Shown: positions 20,920 through 30,728 of the stretch, in pieces
How the letters are laid out: each line of letters starts with the position of its first letter
How positions within the stretch are numbered: the first letter of the stretch is position 1
Assembly (NCBI GenBank): GCA_001695595.3
Contig: MBPM02000006.1
Span: forward strand, 248,001-312,000
Direction of reading: 5' to 3'
Length of the DNA stretch: 64,000 nucleotides
From: Plasmopara viticola
Lineage: Eukaryota; Oomycota; Peronosporomycetes; Peronosporales; Peronosporaceae
Translations under genes and position numbers: made by a program
The notes under the pieces: model-generated
The model's database searches: none
Told to the model about the DNA's origin: nothing
The model's input: only the letters and a program-made list of their open reading frames with translations

Positions 20920-21237
20920 ATGGGTAACGGAAAGAAGTCCGTTTCGGTTCGACTAGCTAATGAAGCCGATCTAGATTTTTCTAAAGAAAAGAAAGTCTTG
21001 GCTGTGAGATTGGTATGCTTTGACAGCACAGAGGCATTTTTTGTCGTTGATAAGCACAATCACACTGTGCCCTGGGCATGCCATGCTAAGGGAAATCCAA
21101 GCCCTTCATCTTTTACTGTGACAAAACCATTGATGATGGTCATCCAACAAAGCTTCAATGAGGCATGTTCCCACGCTTGTAGTGCAAAAGGCTTTCCGAA
21201 GAAATTCTGGACAGGAAAAATACAAGAAAATATCTAA
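20920..21237 (+). CDS. Small hypothetical protein, 105 residues
   Basis: I do not recognise this protein. The frame starts at an ATG and reads MGNGKKSVSVRLANEADLD, then a segment with two Cys (ACHAKGNPSPSS), then a C-terminal part with CSHACSAKGFPKKFW. Amino-acid usage looks protein-like: balanced charges, few Leu/Ser/Arg runs and two Trp. No signal peptide or membrane segment is present. The second residue is Gly, but position 6 is Lys rather than Ser/Thr, so N-myristoylation is not clearly predicted. It may be a complete small gene, or a fragment of a larger one. It sits alone, 4.4 kb from the lipase and 2.5 kb from the next gene. Confidence 0.4.
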   Translation: MGNGKKSVSVRLANEADLDFSKEKKVLAVRLVCFDSTEAFFVVDKHNHTVPWACHAKGNPSPSSFTVTKPLMMVIQQSFNEACSHACSAKGFPKKFWTGKIQENI

Positions 21238-23783
21238 TGCAATATTGGCAGCCAAAAAAGTTTCTCGAAATGTAGTTAACAAATTTTACATGTGTACAAC
21301 ATAATACAGCCAACCGGAGTAAACAAAATATTGCTAGCGGGAAATAAGCGTTTGTAAGTCAAAGTGAGTAAGTTAACAAATAGACAACGATATACCTTCA
21401 AGAGCTGATTTTTCGAGAAAGCCCGTAGTAAGCATAAAGATTTTCGACGACGATAATTTACAGCTCAAATGGCGTTGTTTCACGGCAGGTAGGCTTCACT
21501 TAAAACCAATGTCAGTGATGTTGACCTCGAAGTGAATCAAACTACCGAGTGTTTAGCTATGCTGAAAGCCGAAGCCGATTTTGAGGTGATGTTTTGACAA
21601 CAAATTCAAATCTCGAAATTATATACATACATTCTTCGTTATGAAGAGTTAAGCTTGGGCGTAAAGGTCCTGACCGATATCAAAGATATATAGTATGAAG
21701 TACGTTAATGTGCAATCCTTGAACTCACCATCAAAACTCCTACAGGGCAAAAAAAGTGAGGCATGAGATTGATTGTTTCCAATGTGTATAACCAGGGTAA
21801 CGATTACGTTGGTGACCGGAATGTGAGCCCATGTTTCAATCTTCCCAAATAGAAAGCAAAAGATCTATGGTCAAGATGATGAAAGTTTTGCATTTACCAT
21901 CAAAAATGTAAGAGTCGAAAAGGAATTAGCAACTGGCCAGCGGTTTTCATAAGCTAAACAGTACAAATATACCTGCACGGCCCTATTTCCTAGAAGAGAC
22001 GCGCTGTTTACCAATGTGTCTGGGTATTTGCACTACATAGCACTGAATCTGGCAGTTAGTTTCTATTGAATTCAAACGGATGTAAATCTTTCGACAGCTG
22101 TTATATTCAGCAATATACTATCGGGGTCATTTGCGATACCCTTAAACGATCAATTACCTCGTCGAAATTTAAACAATTAATCGCATAGCTATTTCGACCT
22201 TTACGGGCTTCAATTTGGACAAATTTTGACGAGACCTTTGTCCGTAGCCGCATTGGAAGCCATCTGTATTGAAGGTCAATTGATTCAAGATTTAGAAGTC
22301 GGTAAGTCCAATAAACACTCCTTTAGAGAAGGAGCTATAAGTAAAATAATAACGATCAACCCAACATTTACACAAGTACAGTGCTGGATTCTTAGGTACT
22401 GCAAAGCATTTGTCCGGTCCACTTCAGAGGGCTTTTAGTCGTGTACAGAGAACCAGCACCAGATTCGATTTGACGGCAGCAACGACAAGCTTAAGCAGAC
22501 TCATCTTCTGACTTTGCGAAGTGCAAAGCCGTTCATCGTCCTTTGTATCACATCTGCGGCATTTCGCAACTCATTGACCACGAATCAACTTGTTTCAGTC
22601 CCAGCCGCCGGATGCTGTCAAACAGGACTACTCCGCATATGATAAGTCGTAAAAAACACTATGGTAAAGTACTGAGTGCCAATTGTAGGATTCTAGATTA
22701 TTGTGGTGAATGAAAACCGTGCATAGTTAAGAACGACTCAGTATGCTCTTCGTTGCGCATTTGTGCAGGTTAAGTTATGTGTTGGCCCGCATAGAAGCTT
22801 TATTGGTGAGCGCATTTGTCAGGCCTATAATTTGGATGCCAATTTAATGTCCTTCATGCACAATTATCGAAAGTAAAGATGCCAACTTCGGGGGATTGAG
22901 TGCCGCTGTTTCATCGTTACAAATGGGTAAATTTGACAGAATCAGCCTGAGTCGTTGCTCCACATGACGAACATGAAGACTAGAGATACTTCTGACGGCA
23001 TGCGATGTCTCAATTAGCAGTATTTTATGGAGAATCTTTGATTGGTCTCTACAGCATATGGGCGACCCCCGTAGGTGGGCGATCATCATAGGATCGGTGA
23101 GACCTAGGAGATAGTCAGGTCCGCGGCTTACACGTCGGTTTCTATAGAAAATATGTCAATCCTGGCATCTATTGGAAGTTAATAAGCTTCCATGTTTCCT
23201 TGGGTTTGCTTGAGGTTGATCGCAACACCGTCCACGCATTTGACACTCATTTCAGCCAGTATAATTGTAGAGCCAAGAGCAAGGCTGTTCATTGGTTTTT
23301 AGACAGTGGTGTTTCGCGATTCACTGTTGCGTTTGGCAAATGTTGTATCATCGCCTGTAAACCGCTTGCCGATGTCAACGGCTGAGCACTTAAGTATCAG
23401 ATGCAAAGAGTCAACCGTCTTTTTAACGACCTTTTCGCAGAGTGCGCCACTGTCGTTGCCGGTAAGCTTTTAATGGTAAATAAAGACCTAGGCTTAATTT
23501 TTTCAATCTAATTTTTAAACACCGGATTGTCGGCTGAAGAGCATCAGCTGAGCAAGAGATGTAGGGATTATCCGACTTTTACCGGTAATGAAATTAATTT
23601 CTTATTAATGGTATTAAAGTATTGCTAGATACTAAAAGTCTACCGCGGAAAATGGCAATTGTCGAGCAGAAATTCGTAAAAATGTTTCGTCAGCCCTTTC
23701 ACGGTCCTGAAAATACATGAATTGGCGTACATCATCGGTATTTCGAATCAATGTAGATCTCTACCGGCGTATTGTAGCTATAG
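21238..23783. other. Intergenic, no gene recognised
   Basis: AT-rich sequence between the small hypothetical gene and the 3' end of the large minus-strand gene. Frames are 61-81 codons without motifs. No repeat or RNA gene was noticed. Confidence 0.5.
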
Positions 23784-26700
23784 CTACATGTACTCGCGGG
23801 ATGCCAGATTCACCAGAGTTGGATGTGGCTTGATCGCAATGAGCCGTTTAAGTACTCGAGCATTTCGCATGACTCGATCACCCACCACTTTCCGCGTTGG
23901 CGCTCGGCTACTAACAAATTCATTTGAATTTTGAAAAGTAGCTTGCAAGCTTTTTGCTTCGACACCTTTGTTTGAATCCATCGACGAGCAAGTTGGTAGC
24001 TGACTCTGGAGCTGTCGAAGCCAAAACGCTGTTTCGTTCCCAGCAATAAACACATTGTGTAGATTTTTGCTTTGAAAAATTTGCAGAAGCTGCTTGGTTG
24101 CTGTACAAAACTCATGGAACTCGACCGCCCCGCAGACTCCGTTTACGATCAATGCTTTTGATACAGATGAAGGTACATTTTGGCTTTCCCATTCCACATC
24201 CCGCTGCAAGAGTTTTGCAAGAGCTTGCATTGCAATTGGACCCACGTCCAACGCGCGGAATGTCCAATCATACACAAACTTTGCTGATGAAGGCTTGGGC
24301 AGAGCTGCGTCATTGTCAGAAAACTCATCATCTTCACCATCTGACTCGGAACAGCTTGTTGCCAAAATACTCGGTTTGCCGTCAAGAACTCGTGCATCGG
24401 CTAAGCATAGCGTTGTAATGTCTTCGAACGATTGCCAACCGACGTCGAGTACTTTCACATCTTTTGTGGGTGCGAGACTAAGAACAACATGTGCTCGTTC
24501 GCCTTCGTATGCGTACTGGCGCTTTTGCTCAAAAACGTCGATGTAGTCAGGCTCTTCTACTGGCTTTCGCCTAGCGCTTTTCATGCCAGATGTTTTTAAA
24601 ACGTTCCAACTTTCATCCACTTCTTCTCCTTCCTCTTCTTCATCGTCAATATTATCGGCATCACCATGACTCTTCTCCTGCTCTTCAATAGTAGCATCAC
24701 CCACTATCCAGTCGACGGGAAGTAGTAGACGAACGCATTTGCGATTTGCCTTTTGCTGTAGCTTTTCAACTGCTGGTACAAGAAGATCCCACGAGCTCAT
24801 AGAGCAAGTTGTACCCGTCTGCTTTCCTTGACAAATTTTGTTTGATTCGTTTTTAGAACTTGTTTCGCTTACGATTTCGACTCGTGCTTTCCCGATAAAT
24901 TTTTCAATTTCTTCTTTAGTATTCAAGCCAACATCATCACGTGTGGCCGACTTGCTCATTAGCTTTGTATGCAATACTCTATATAAACTCATCGCCACTT
25001 CACCGACAAAGTAGATTTCCTGGACACACTCCAAGAGACCGTCAATCAGTCGCAATTTAGCCTCCAAAGACTTACCACCAACGACAGCAGTAAGAGCGCA
25101 TAGCTGCTTTTTAGGACCCACTGGTTGTAATGTCTGGTGCCATGTCTCGAGTTCTTGCCACAATGTGGGTCCCGCACAAAGTTGAACACGAGGTAAAGTG
25201 GTATCTGGCAAAGCTGTGAAAGCAAAGACATTTTCATAAGCTTGGGACGGAAGACAATCCATCACACAAATCCTTGCAACACGCATAAACTCGTTTCGTA
25301 GCGCCACAATGCTTTGTTCTTTCGGATCCTCTCCAGCACATTCGTGTTTCGAAAGGTTACGTACAGGTAAAGACGAAGTAACTTTTGAAGTTGGAGACAC
25401 AAGAACTGCGGGTGCTTCTTCTTTCCCCTTTGGAGCTGAACGAACTGCACGTTTTTGCCCACCTGCCACACGCTCTTGAGCTACGGGCAATGTGGGAGTC
25501 GCTGGCTTCGAGACAGCTGCCTCTTGCTTTTGAGCAGCGGACGTAACCAGGTCGATTCCAGCTGCCTCAACATGTTCAAGTAACAAAATTCGCGGAGCCA
25601 CTTTTGCCTTCTGGATCACTTCAGCAACTTCACTTTGGCCGTCTAAATTCTCATTTTGAGAGTCATAAGGCGACCCAGTCGGAGGCATTACAACGTTGTT
25701 TCGACATTGGCTCTGCATTTCACCAACAGTAGCGCAAAAGGTGACGCTTTGTCCAACAGCGCGCTGCAAAATGTGAGCTACATCTCGAAGTGAGAGCTGG
25801 AATAATAACCGCTCGAGGATATCTTTCATGGCTGCTCTTGTTGCTTCACCGCTTTCTTCCGACTTCGGAGGCGTGATGCCTGTTTCAGTCTTTTGACTTT
25901 CCATACGGTGATTTGCTTCAACGACCGCTTGTGCGGCACGGCGTAGTAAATTGCACATGTGCCTTGTCAGAGGCGGACGGCTTAGTTCACTGACAAGAAC
26001 TACGGTATGAAGACTGCTACTTGCCAAAACATCGATCACCTTCTTGACTGCATCGGCAGCCTCGAGAATTTTCGTCGGTACAAAACTTTCCTGCTGAGCC
26101 AATTGGGGCGAAAATTGCCACGCTAACTCTAACATTTCATTCCCTACCACACCACTTTCCTTAGCCTCTGCTTGTACCAAAGAAAACCACGAAGCCAGAT
26201 CCAGATCGACTTGCATTAAAAGCACCCCAGACTGATCCAGCATTTGCTCCTGTGCTTGTTTATTGCTCGCAGTAACTTCTAAATTGACACTGGAGAGTGG
26301 TATTAAAGGTGGTCGATCTAACTTTATCGTTAAAAACGAAGCTTTGTCCTCCAACCACATCTTTTGAGCTCGTCGTTGCTCTTGCTCCAACAAGATTTGA
26401 TGTTCCTGATCCCCGCCAATTGCCTCGTCAATTGCGTGCATGAGTAGCTTACCCACACCCTCAACTTTTGCTGCATACGTCGAGCGATCCTTCCCAGGGT
26501 TAAGCATCTCGGCAATATCACAGACAATCGGCACTTCGCTACACAAACTCGCGATTCTTTCGTATTGCCTTTGATGTAGTCGTGTACTTTGGTAAGGTGC
26601 CGTGTAGGCGGCATACCGCAGCTTTTCAAACGTTTGCTGAAATTCCGGCTGGTAAGCATTCATTTTGACTCTTAACGCTTGACGGCGAGTAGACATATCA

Positions 26701-29042
26701 CTCCAACGAACTTTGAACGGTAAAATTTTAATCGTATCACCGTTTGCATTGTCATTTCTCTTCCCACCTTCTCCTTCCTCATCTTCTTCGTCGTCTTCCT
26801 CCTGTGCTTCCTCGTCTCTCTCATTTTCTGCTTCATCATCTACCTCATCCTGTCCGTCGTCGTCCTCATCTTCGAGCTTTGCAAATTCTTCTTCTAGCAA
26901 CTGCATCATGCGGCCAAGGTGTTGACGCTGAGCTTGATCTGCCATCACACAAAGCTCACGAAGCGATTCTAGTCGACAATTCCACTCTTGAACGGGGGGC
27001 GTAAGAAGGCGAGCGCTTTGAACAGTGTTTTCTTCCAACTTCGAAATGATGTCATTCGTGCCCGCACTGCCGTTCTGTGTAGGAGATGGTTGATAAGTCT
27101 CCTCATTGACATTTGCTACCCCAACGGCGGTTTCCCCTTTTGCGCGGTTTTCGTCGACAAGTGGCGCTTGTAGTATTGGTGCGAGAGTGTTTAAAATTCC
27201 CTTAGCTCGTTCATACAGTGCGTGACAGTCACGCATAAGGTTCGGGCTAAAGTAAACATCACAGAACTCCTTAGGGCCATTCTGTTCATAAAATTTGTTG
27301 GCATCGTTAAGCAACATCACGTCATCAAAGACCACAGGCTCAGGCAGTCGCACGCTGTTCACCAATTCATTCACAAGAGAGGCTACAAGGTATCGACCTT
27401 CTTGCTGCTGGATTCGCGTAAGTTGCATTGCGCGTTGCCTCTGCGGCGAGAAATTGTCAACTGCAACGCAGCTTAAGCGCACTTCTACCGGCACTTTTGT
27501 CGGAGAAGATTTCGTGTCTGGATCAATAGATTTCGAGCCAAAACGAACCCGAGGCTGAGGATTTGCATCGAATATCCACTTCGCATGGTACATGCCAGCT
27601 TTTGACGACTGAAACGTAAATACAAATTGCTGCGTGTCTCCTGGTAGTAATGTCCCACCATTCTTGGACACTAGAATCGTCGCTAACTGTTTCAATTCTT
27701 GCGCTTCTCGTCGCGAGCGTCGACCCCGTAAATGAGACGTCATATCGGCCTCCACATCTTCAAGACGACATCGCCACCATTGGTAGTGAACGATTGTATC
27801 TCCGTCGTTCATAATCGTCACTATTTGTTGGTCTTGCTCGCCGACTGGAGTAAAAAAGCTTAGCCGAAGCGGCTGGACACAAGATTCAAAGCTATCATTG
27901 TTGTCCGTCGTAATATTTGCGTCAATGTCTTTATCATCATCTGCAGCATTTATAATTCGTAGACTTGGACCTTCAAAGGTGTTGCCGTCACTAGCGTTTA
28001 AATTTTTCATAGTGGAAGAACTTGCACTCGCATGGGAACGAGTTTTACGCCGACGTGAAGCTTCTTGCTCTTCATTGTGCGCAAATAATTGAACTGACTC
28101 ATCATCATCACCATCCTCACCAGGTCCTGACGCCCAGGTAAACAAGTCAAGCGTTTCAACTGCAAGACGACTATTGCCACTACTCTGCACCTCATAAGGT
28201 CGTAGCACTTTCAGTTGTTTTCGTAGACGCCATTTCTTTTGAGCTAATAGATCGAGCGATCGTTTCTCAAGCTTTGAGAGCGATCGAGAGACTTCATGGT
28301 CACAATTGTCGCTGTCGTCATAACAACAGTCCAGTGGTCGTCGAATACTAGGACCCAGTTTCGTAGTCTCGCGAATTGGACAATAGAGGCCACTAAAGAT
28401 ATTGCCCACTGGTACAAACCGCGTTCCTTCGTCTCTTAAGCTTACGAGCCAGAGATCCTCTCCCACTTTGTCACGCAGTGGTCGAGCCTTCTGTAACGCA
28501 TCGTACATTTCACGCTGTTCTCGATAAGCCGCCGCTCGACTGATCACGAGCTCTTGTGGTGCCTTTTTCAAATGTCGTGCTGCCCTTGTTTTAAACACTT
28601 CCCACTCGCGATTGATTTGCCGCCACTTGCGCAGTGCATTCTGTTGCCGTTGTTGGTTGATTCGCTCATGGACAGGAAGTGAGCGGAGCCACTTTCGATG
28701 AGCGACCGCTTCGTCTCGACGCTGTCGAACTCCATTCTCGATCTCTCCAGTGTTTTTATTATCACTATCGTCTGCAGTCTCACCGTCTCGCTCCAAGTGC
28801 GTTCGACTCATTGTCTTTTGCCTCCTCAACGAGGGTTTCTGTTCTGGTGATGCCGCAATTGCTCGCAATTTCGATGCACTGAGCTGGCCATGCTGTTGTG
28901 CCAAGAACTGATCGAATTGCTCGACATCTTGCGCTCCTCCAAGTGCTGCATACGAAGTCAATTTCCCCGATCGTGGATCACGTGAATGCGTCTGATTTCT
29001 AACTGCTTCATGTTGACTCGTTGCAGATGTTGGCTCGGTCAT
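23784..29042 (-). CDS. MYCBPAP: MYCBPAP-like axonemal protein fused to a PGK-like pseudoenzyme
   Basis: A single uninterrupted exon encodes 1752 residues. Residues about 105-280 are basic and helical and then show GTRFVPVGNIFSGLYCPI (206-223), as in MYCBP-associated proteins. Residues about 390-530 form an Ig-like (ASH/MSP type) domain: IVTIMNDGDTIVHYQWW, LLPGDTQQFVFTF. A helical region follows, with an acidic run at 723-764. Residues about 905-1680 follow the order of phosphoglycerate kinase motifs: VLLMQVDLDL (940-949), VLVSELSRPP, TFCATVGEM, RILLLEH, then VGGKSLEAK (1321-1329), LLLPVDWIVGDA, LDVGWQSFEDI, IVNGVCGAVEF, FIAGNETAF. Key PGK residues are replaced, so no kinase activity is expected. 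MYCBPAP proteins (Chlamydomonas FAP147) belong to the central apparatus of motile flagella. ATG at 29042 is the only usable start; the upstream frame reaches a stop without another ATG. Confidence 0.85.
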   Translation of the reverse strand: MTEPTSATSQHEAVRNQTHSRDPRSGKLTSYAALGGAQDVEQFDQFLAQQHGQLSASKLRAIAASPEQKPSLRRQKTMSRTHLERDGETADDSDNKNTGEIENGVRQRRDEAVAHRKWLRSLPVHERINQQRQQNALRKWRQINREWEVFKTRAARHLKKAPQELVISRAAAYREQREMYDALQKARPLRDKVGEDLWLVSLRDEGTRFVPVGNIFSGLYCPIRETTKLGPSIRRPLDCCYDDSDNCDHEVSRSLSKLEKRSLDLLAQKKWRLRKQLKVLRPYEVQSSGNSRLAVETLDLFTWASGPGEDGDDDESVQLFAHNEEQEASRRRKTRSHASASSSTMKNLNASDGNTFEGPSLRIINAADDDKDIDANITTDNNDSFESCVQPLRLSFFTPVGEQDQQIVTIMNDGDTIVHYQWWRCRLEDVEADMTSHLRGRRSRREAQELKQLATILVSKNGGTLLPGDTQQFVFTFQSSKAGMYHAKWIFDANPQPRVRFGSKSIDPDTKSSPTKVPVEVRLSCVAVDNFSPQRQRAMQLTRIQQQEGRYLVASLVNELVNSVRLPEPVVFDDVMLLNDANKFYEQNGPKEFCDVYFSPNLMRDCHALYERAKGILNTLAPILQAPLVDENRAKGETAVGVANVNEETYQPSPTQNGSAGTNDIISKLEENTVQSARLLTPPVQEWNCRLESLRELCVMADQAQRQHLGRMMQLLEEEFAKLEDEDDDGQDEVDDEAENERDEEAQEEDDEEDEEGEGGKRNDNANGDTIKILPFKVRWSDMSTRRQALRVKMNAYQPEFQQTFEKLRYAAYTAPYQSTRLHQRQYERIASLCSEVPIVCDIAEMLNPGKDRSTYAAKVEGVGKLLMHAIDEAIGGDQEHQILLEQEQRRAQKMWLEDKASFLTIKLDRPPLIPLSSVNLEVTASNKQAQEQMLDQSGVLLMQVDLDLASWFSLVQAEAKESGVVGNEMLELAWQFSPQLAQQESFVPTKILEAADAVKKVIDVLASSSLHTVVLVSELSRPPLTRHMCNLLRRAAQAVVEANHRMESQKTETGITPPKSEESGEATRAAMKDILERLLFQLSLRDVAHILQRAVGQSVTFCATVGEMQSQCRNNVVMPPTGSPYDSQNENLDGQSEVAEVIQKAKVAPRILLLEHVEAAGIDLVTSAAQKQEAAVSKPATPTLPVAQERVAGGQKRAVRSAPKGKEEAPAVLVSPTSKVTSSLPVRNLSKHECAGEDPKEQSIVALRNEFMRVARICVMDCLPSQAYENVFAFTALPDTTLPRVQLCAGPTLWQELETWHQTLQPVGPKKQLCALTAVVGGKSLEAKLRLIDGLLECVQEIYFVGEVAMSLYRVLHTKLMSKSATRDDVGLNTKEEIEKFIGKARVEIVSETSSKNESNKICQGKQTGTTCSMSSWDLLVPAVEKLQQKANRKCVRLLLPVDWIVGDATIEEQEKSHGDADNIDDEEEEGEEVDESWNVLKTSGMKSARRKPVEEPDYIDVFEQKRQYAYEGERAHVVLSLAPTKDVKVLDVGWQSFEDITTLCLADARVLDGKPSILATSCSESDGEDDEFSDNDAALPKPSSAKFVYDWTFRALDVGPIAMQALAKLLQRDVEWESQNVPSSVSKALIVNGVCGAVEFHEFCTATKQLLQIFQSKNLHNVFIAGNETAFWLRQLQSQLPTCSSMDSNKGVEAKSLQATFQNSNEFVSSRAPTRKVVGDRVMRNARVLKRLIAIKPHPTLVNLASREYM

Positions 29043-29907
29043 TGTTTCGGGTGAACTTTTTGCTACAAAAGGCGCTTGAGGTTTTTGTCCGTTAAAGGAG
29101 CCTGCAGTGTGAGCAGGAATTGACGTTGACGCAGACTCGTTCTTCGTATAACAGGCTGCACGTAATTATGTGTTTGTTGTTTCACGTTGACATGAAGCGT
29201 CGGGTGACAAAAGTCACCGATCTTTTGCAATTTCTTGGCCAGAGAAAAAGGAACTCTGGAAGGCAATTTGCATGAACGACACTGTCGCTGCACAAAAGTT
29301 GTTTGTGACAACGATCGGATCAATGCTCCGCATGAGTTACGATTGAATGTTGTTGCACGAGAACCTTCCATTTACCCGGCCAATATAGGCCAGCGGTACA
29401 CCCATCTGCTTTGTGCGCCACAAATTTTTTTTAAGACATTCTTTAAGTGCTTTTGCAAGCTATATTGACATCGTGCAGGAAGTTCTGGCAGCTGACAAAT
29501 GTGTGCATGTGGCTGGATAACGCGGACATGATAAACTACTCATACTCTTTCTTTTAAAGGCGCTGACGTCAGCGTTCGGACGGGGGGGCTCCAAGTTACG
29601 AGGCGCCTTTGCAGTGACTATTTGGTATCCTTGAATGTAGTAGAGTAATGGCACAACGCTGCTGCATCTATTTCTTCTTCAAACTCACTATCAGAATGCC
29701 TTCAATTCAATTGTATGTACAACATCATTGCAACACTACTTTCCACCGCCAGCTAGTCGGAAGCATACAACGACGAATCGACGATCTGTGATTGCTAGTA
29801 ACCCGCAAAGCCTAGCAGCTGATAAGACTACCCCGCCAATGTCCATCCATGTATATAGCAGTATGTTGATTGCATAAACTTATTGCTCGTTGTGTCAGAC
29901 CTATCGA
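29043..29907. other. Spacer between MYCBPAP-like and EctC-like genes
   Basis: This holds the 5' flank of the large minus-strand gene and the 3' flank of the EctC-like gene. Overlapping frames of up to 102 codons on both strands (29063-29371 and 29235-29468) have no motif. No separate gene was recognised. Confidence 0.5.
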
Positions 29908-30548
29908 TTAGAACAGCGGGTCATCCTTCATAGGAGCGCTGCCGCCTTTAAGTGATTCAGGGGCAGAAAATAACTGGTCTACTTGAGAAAGATCAAAGCT
30001 TTCCAGTGCCTCTCCATCCAGATTTACCGCTGGAAACACACCCGTCGCGTCATTTTTTTCCTCAAAGCCGAACAATGGTGGATTCATGACGCTCACGACA
30101 TGCATCTCTTCAGACTTAGCCTCAATGTCAACGGCTTCCGCAGCATTAAGTGCCACAAGTGAACCTACTGCCACGTTTTGAAATTGGCCAGGGCTCTCAC
30201 CCACGTCCAGCAGCCGCACTCGACCGTTGCCGCGCGTCACCAACAGCACGTAGACGTGATTCTGGAACTCAAGGCGCACGGTTGCGCCCTTCTTAAGCAC
30301 TTCTTGCTGCACTGAGAACCCGCACTCGTCATTGCGCACTAGATAACGACTTCAACATAGCAGTCATCAGAATGATGGTCCGTTTCCGTTAGCAAAAGGC
30401 AGCCCTACCGCGTTTCTAATGCACCGTCGTTGCTAGTAATGACGCGATCATCTCGACGAACATCGTCAAGTGACCGCACGAGGAAGCATGCGGGTGCCGA
30501 GGTGTGCAAAAAGCGCGTGAGCGGTTTCAAAGCCTTCGCAGGTAGCAT
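29908..30548 (-). CDS. ectC-like: Ectoine-synthase-like cupin, two exons, metal site lost
   Basis: Exon 1 is 30548-30409, the intron 30408-30350 (59 bp, GT...AG), exon 2 30349-29908; together 193 residues. The junction restores the frame and reads LETRRYLVRND, which fits the EctC pattern WxSxRLLLxxD. Residues 1-21 (MLPAKALKPLTRFLHTSAPAC) are basic with no acidic residue and have RFLHTS, as in mitochondrial presequences. FLVRSLDDVRRDDR matches the EctC N-terminus; EMHVVSVMNPPL followed by GVFP matches its C-terminus. EctC closes N-acetyl-diaminobutyrate into the osmolyte ectoine using iron held by Glu, Tyr and His. Here these positions read Tyr, Val and Val (NHVYVLLV; GSLVALNAAEAV), so ectoine synthesis is unlikely. 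About 40 extra residues follow at the C-terminus. A GTG at 30339 is not a credible eukaryotic start. Confidence 0.75.
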
Positions 30549-30728
30549 TACAGTAGGTAGCCTTAGCAGTGTGGGATCAATGAACGGTAAATTCGGATTT
30601 TATCGAACTTAAACAAGGTAACCCCATGCTCCCGTCTTTCCGCGACAAATTATAATCCAATCCTGAATCGTTATTCTTGGGGTCTCTGCGAAGCCGCGTT
30701 CATCATTCGACAACATTTGACCTCGAAG
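30549..30728. promoter_or_regulatory. Divergent promoter of EctC-like and TBC genes
   Basis: The two ATGs are 180 bp apart on opposite strands. On the plus strand CATCATTCGACAACATTTGA (30701-30720) resembles the oomycete initiator plus flanking element (YTCANTYY then CAWTTT), 9-28 bp before the TBC ATG. On the minus strand a TTCATTGATCCCACA block (about 30574-30588) lies at the corresponding place, about 25-40 bp before the EctC-like ATG. The short gap suggests shared upstream control. Confidence 0.45.

Noticed and set aside
26713..26925. Serine-rich plus-strand frame
   Set aside because: It is the antisense of the acidic Glu/Asp run in the large minus-strand protein.
30337..30339. GTG as start of the EctC-like protein
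   Set aside because: A eukaryotic gene should start at ATG, and an upstream exon with a proper ATG joins in frame through a GT-AG intron while extending the EctC match.
30717..30719. TTG as start of the TBC protein
   Set aside because: TTG is not a normal eukaryotic start; ATG at 30729 is four codons downstream and lies just after an initiator-like element.
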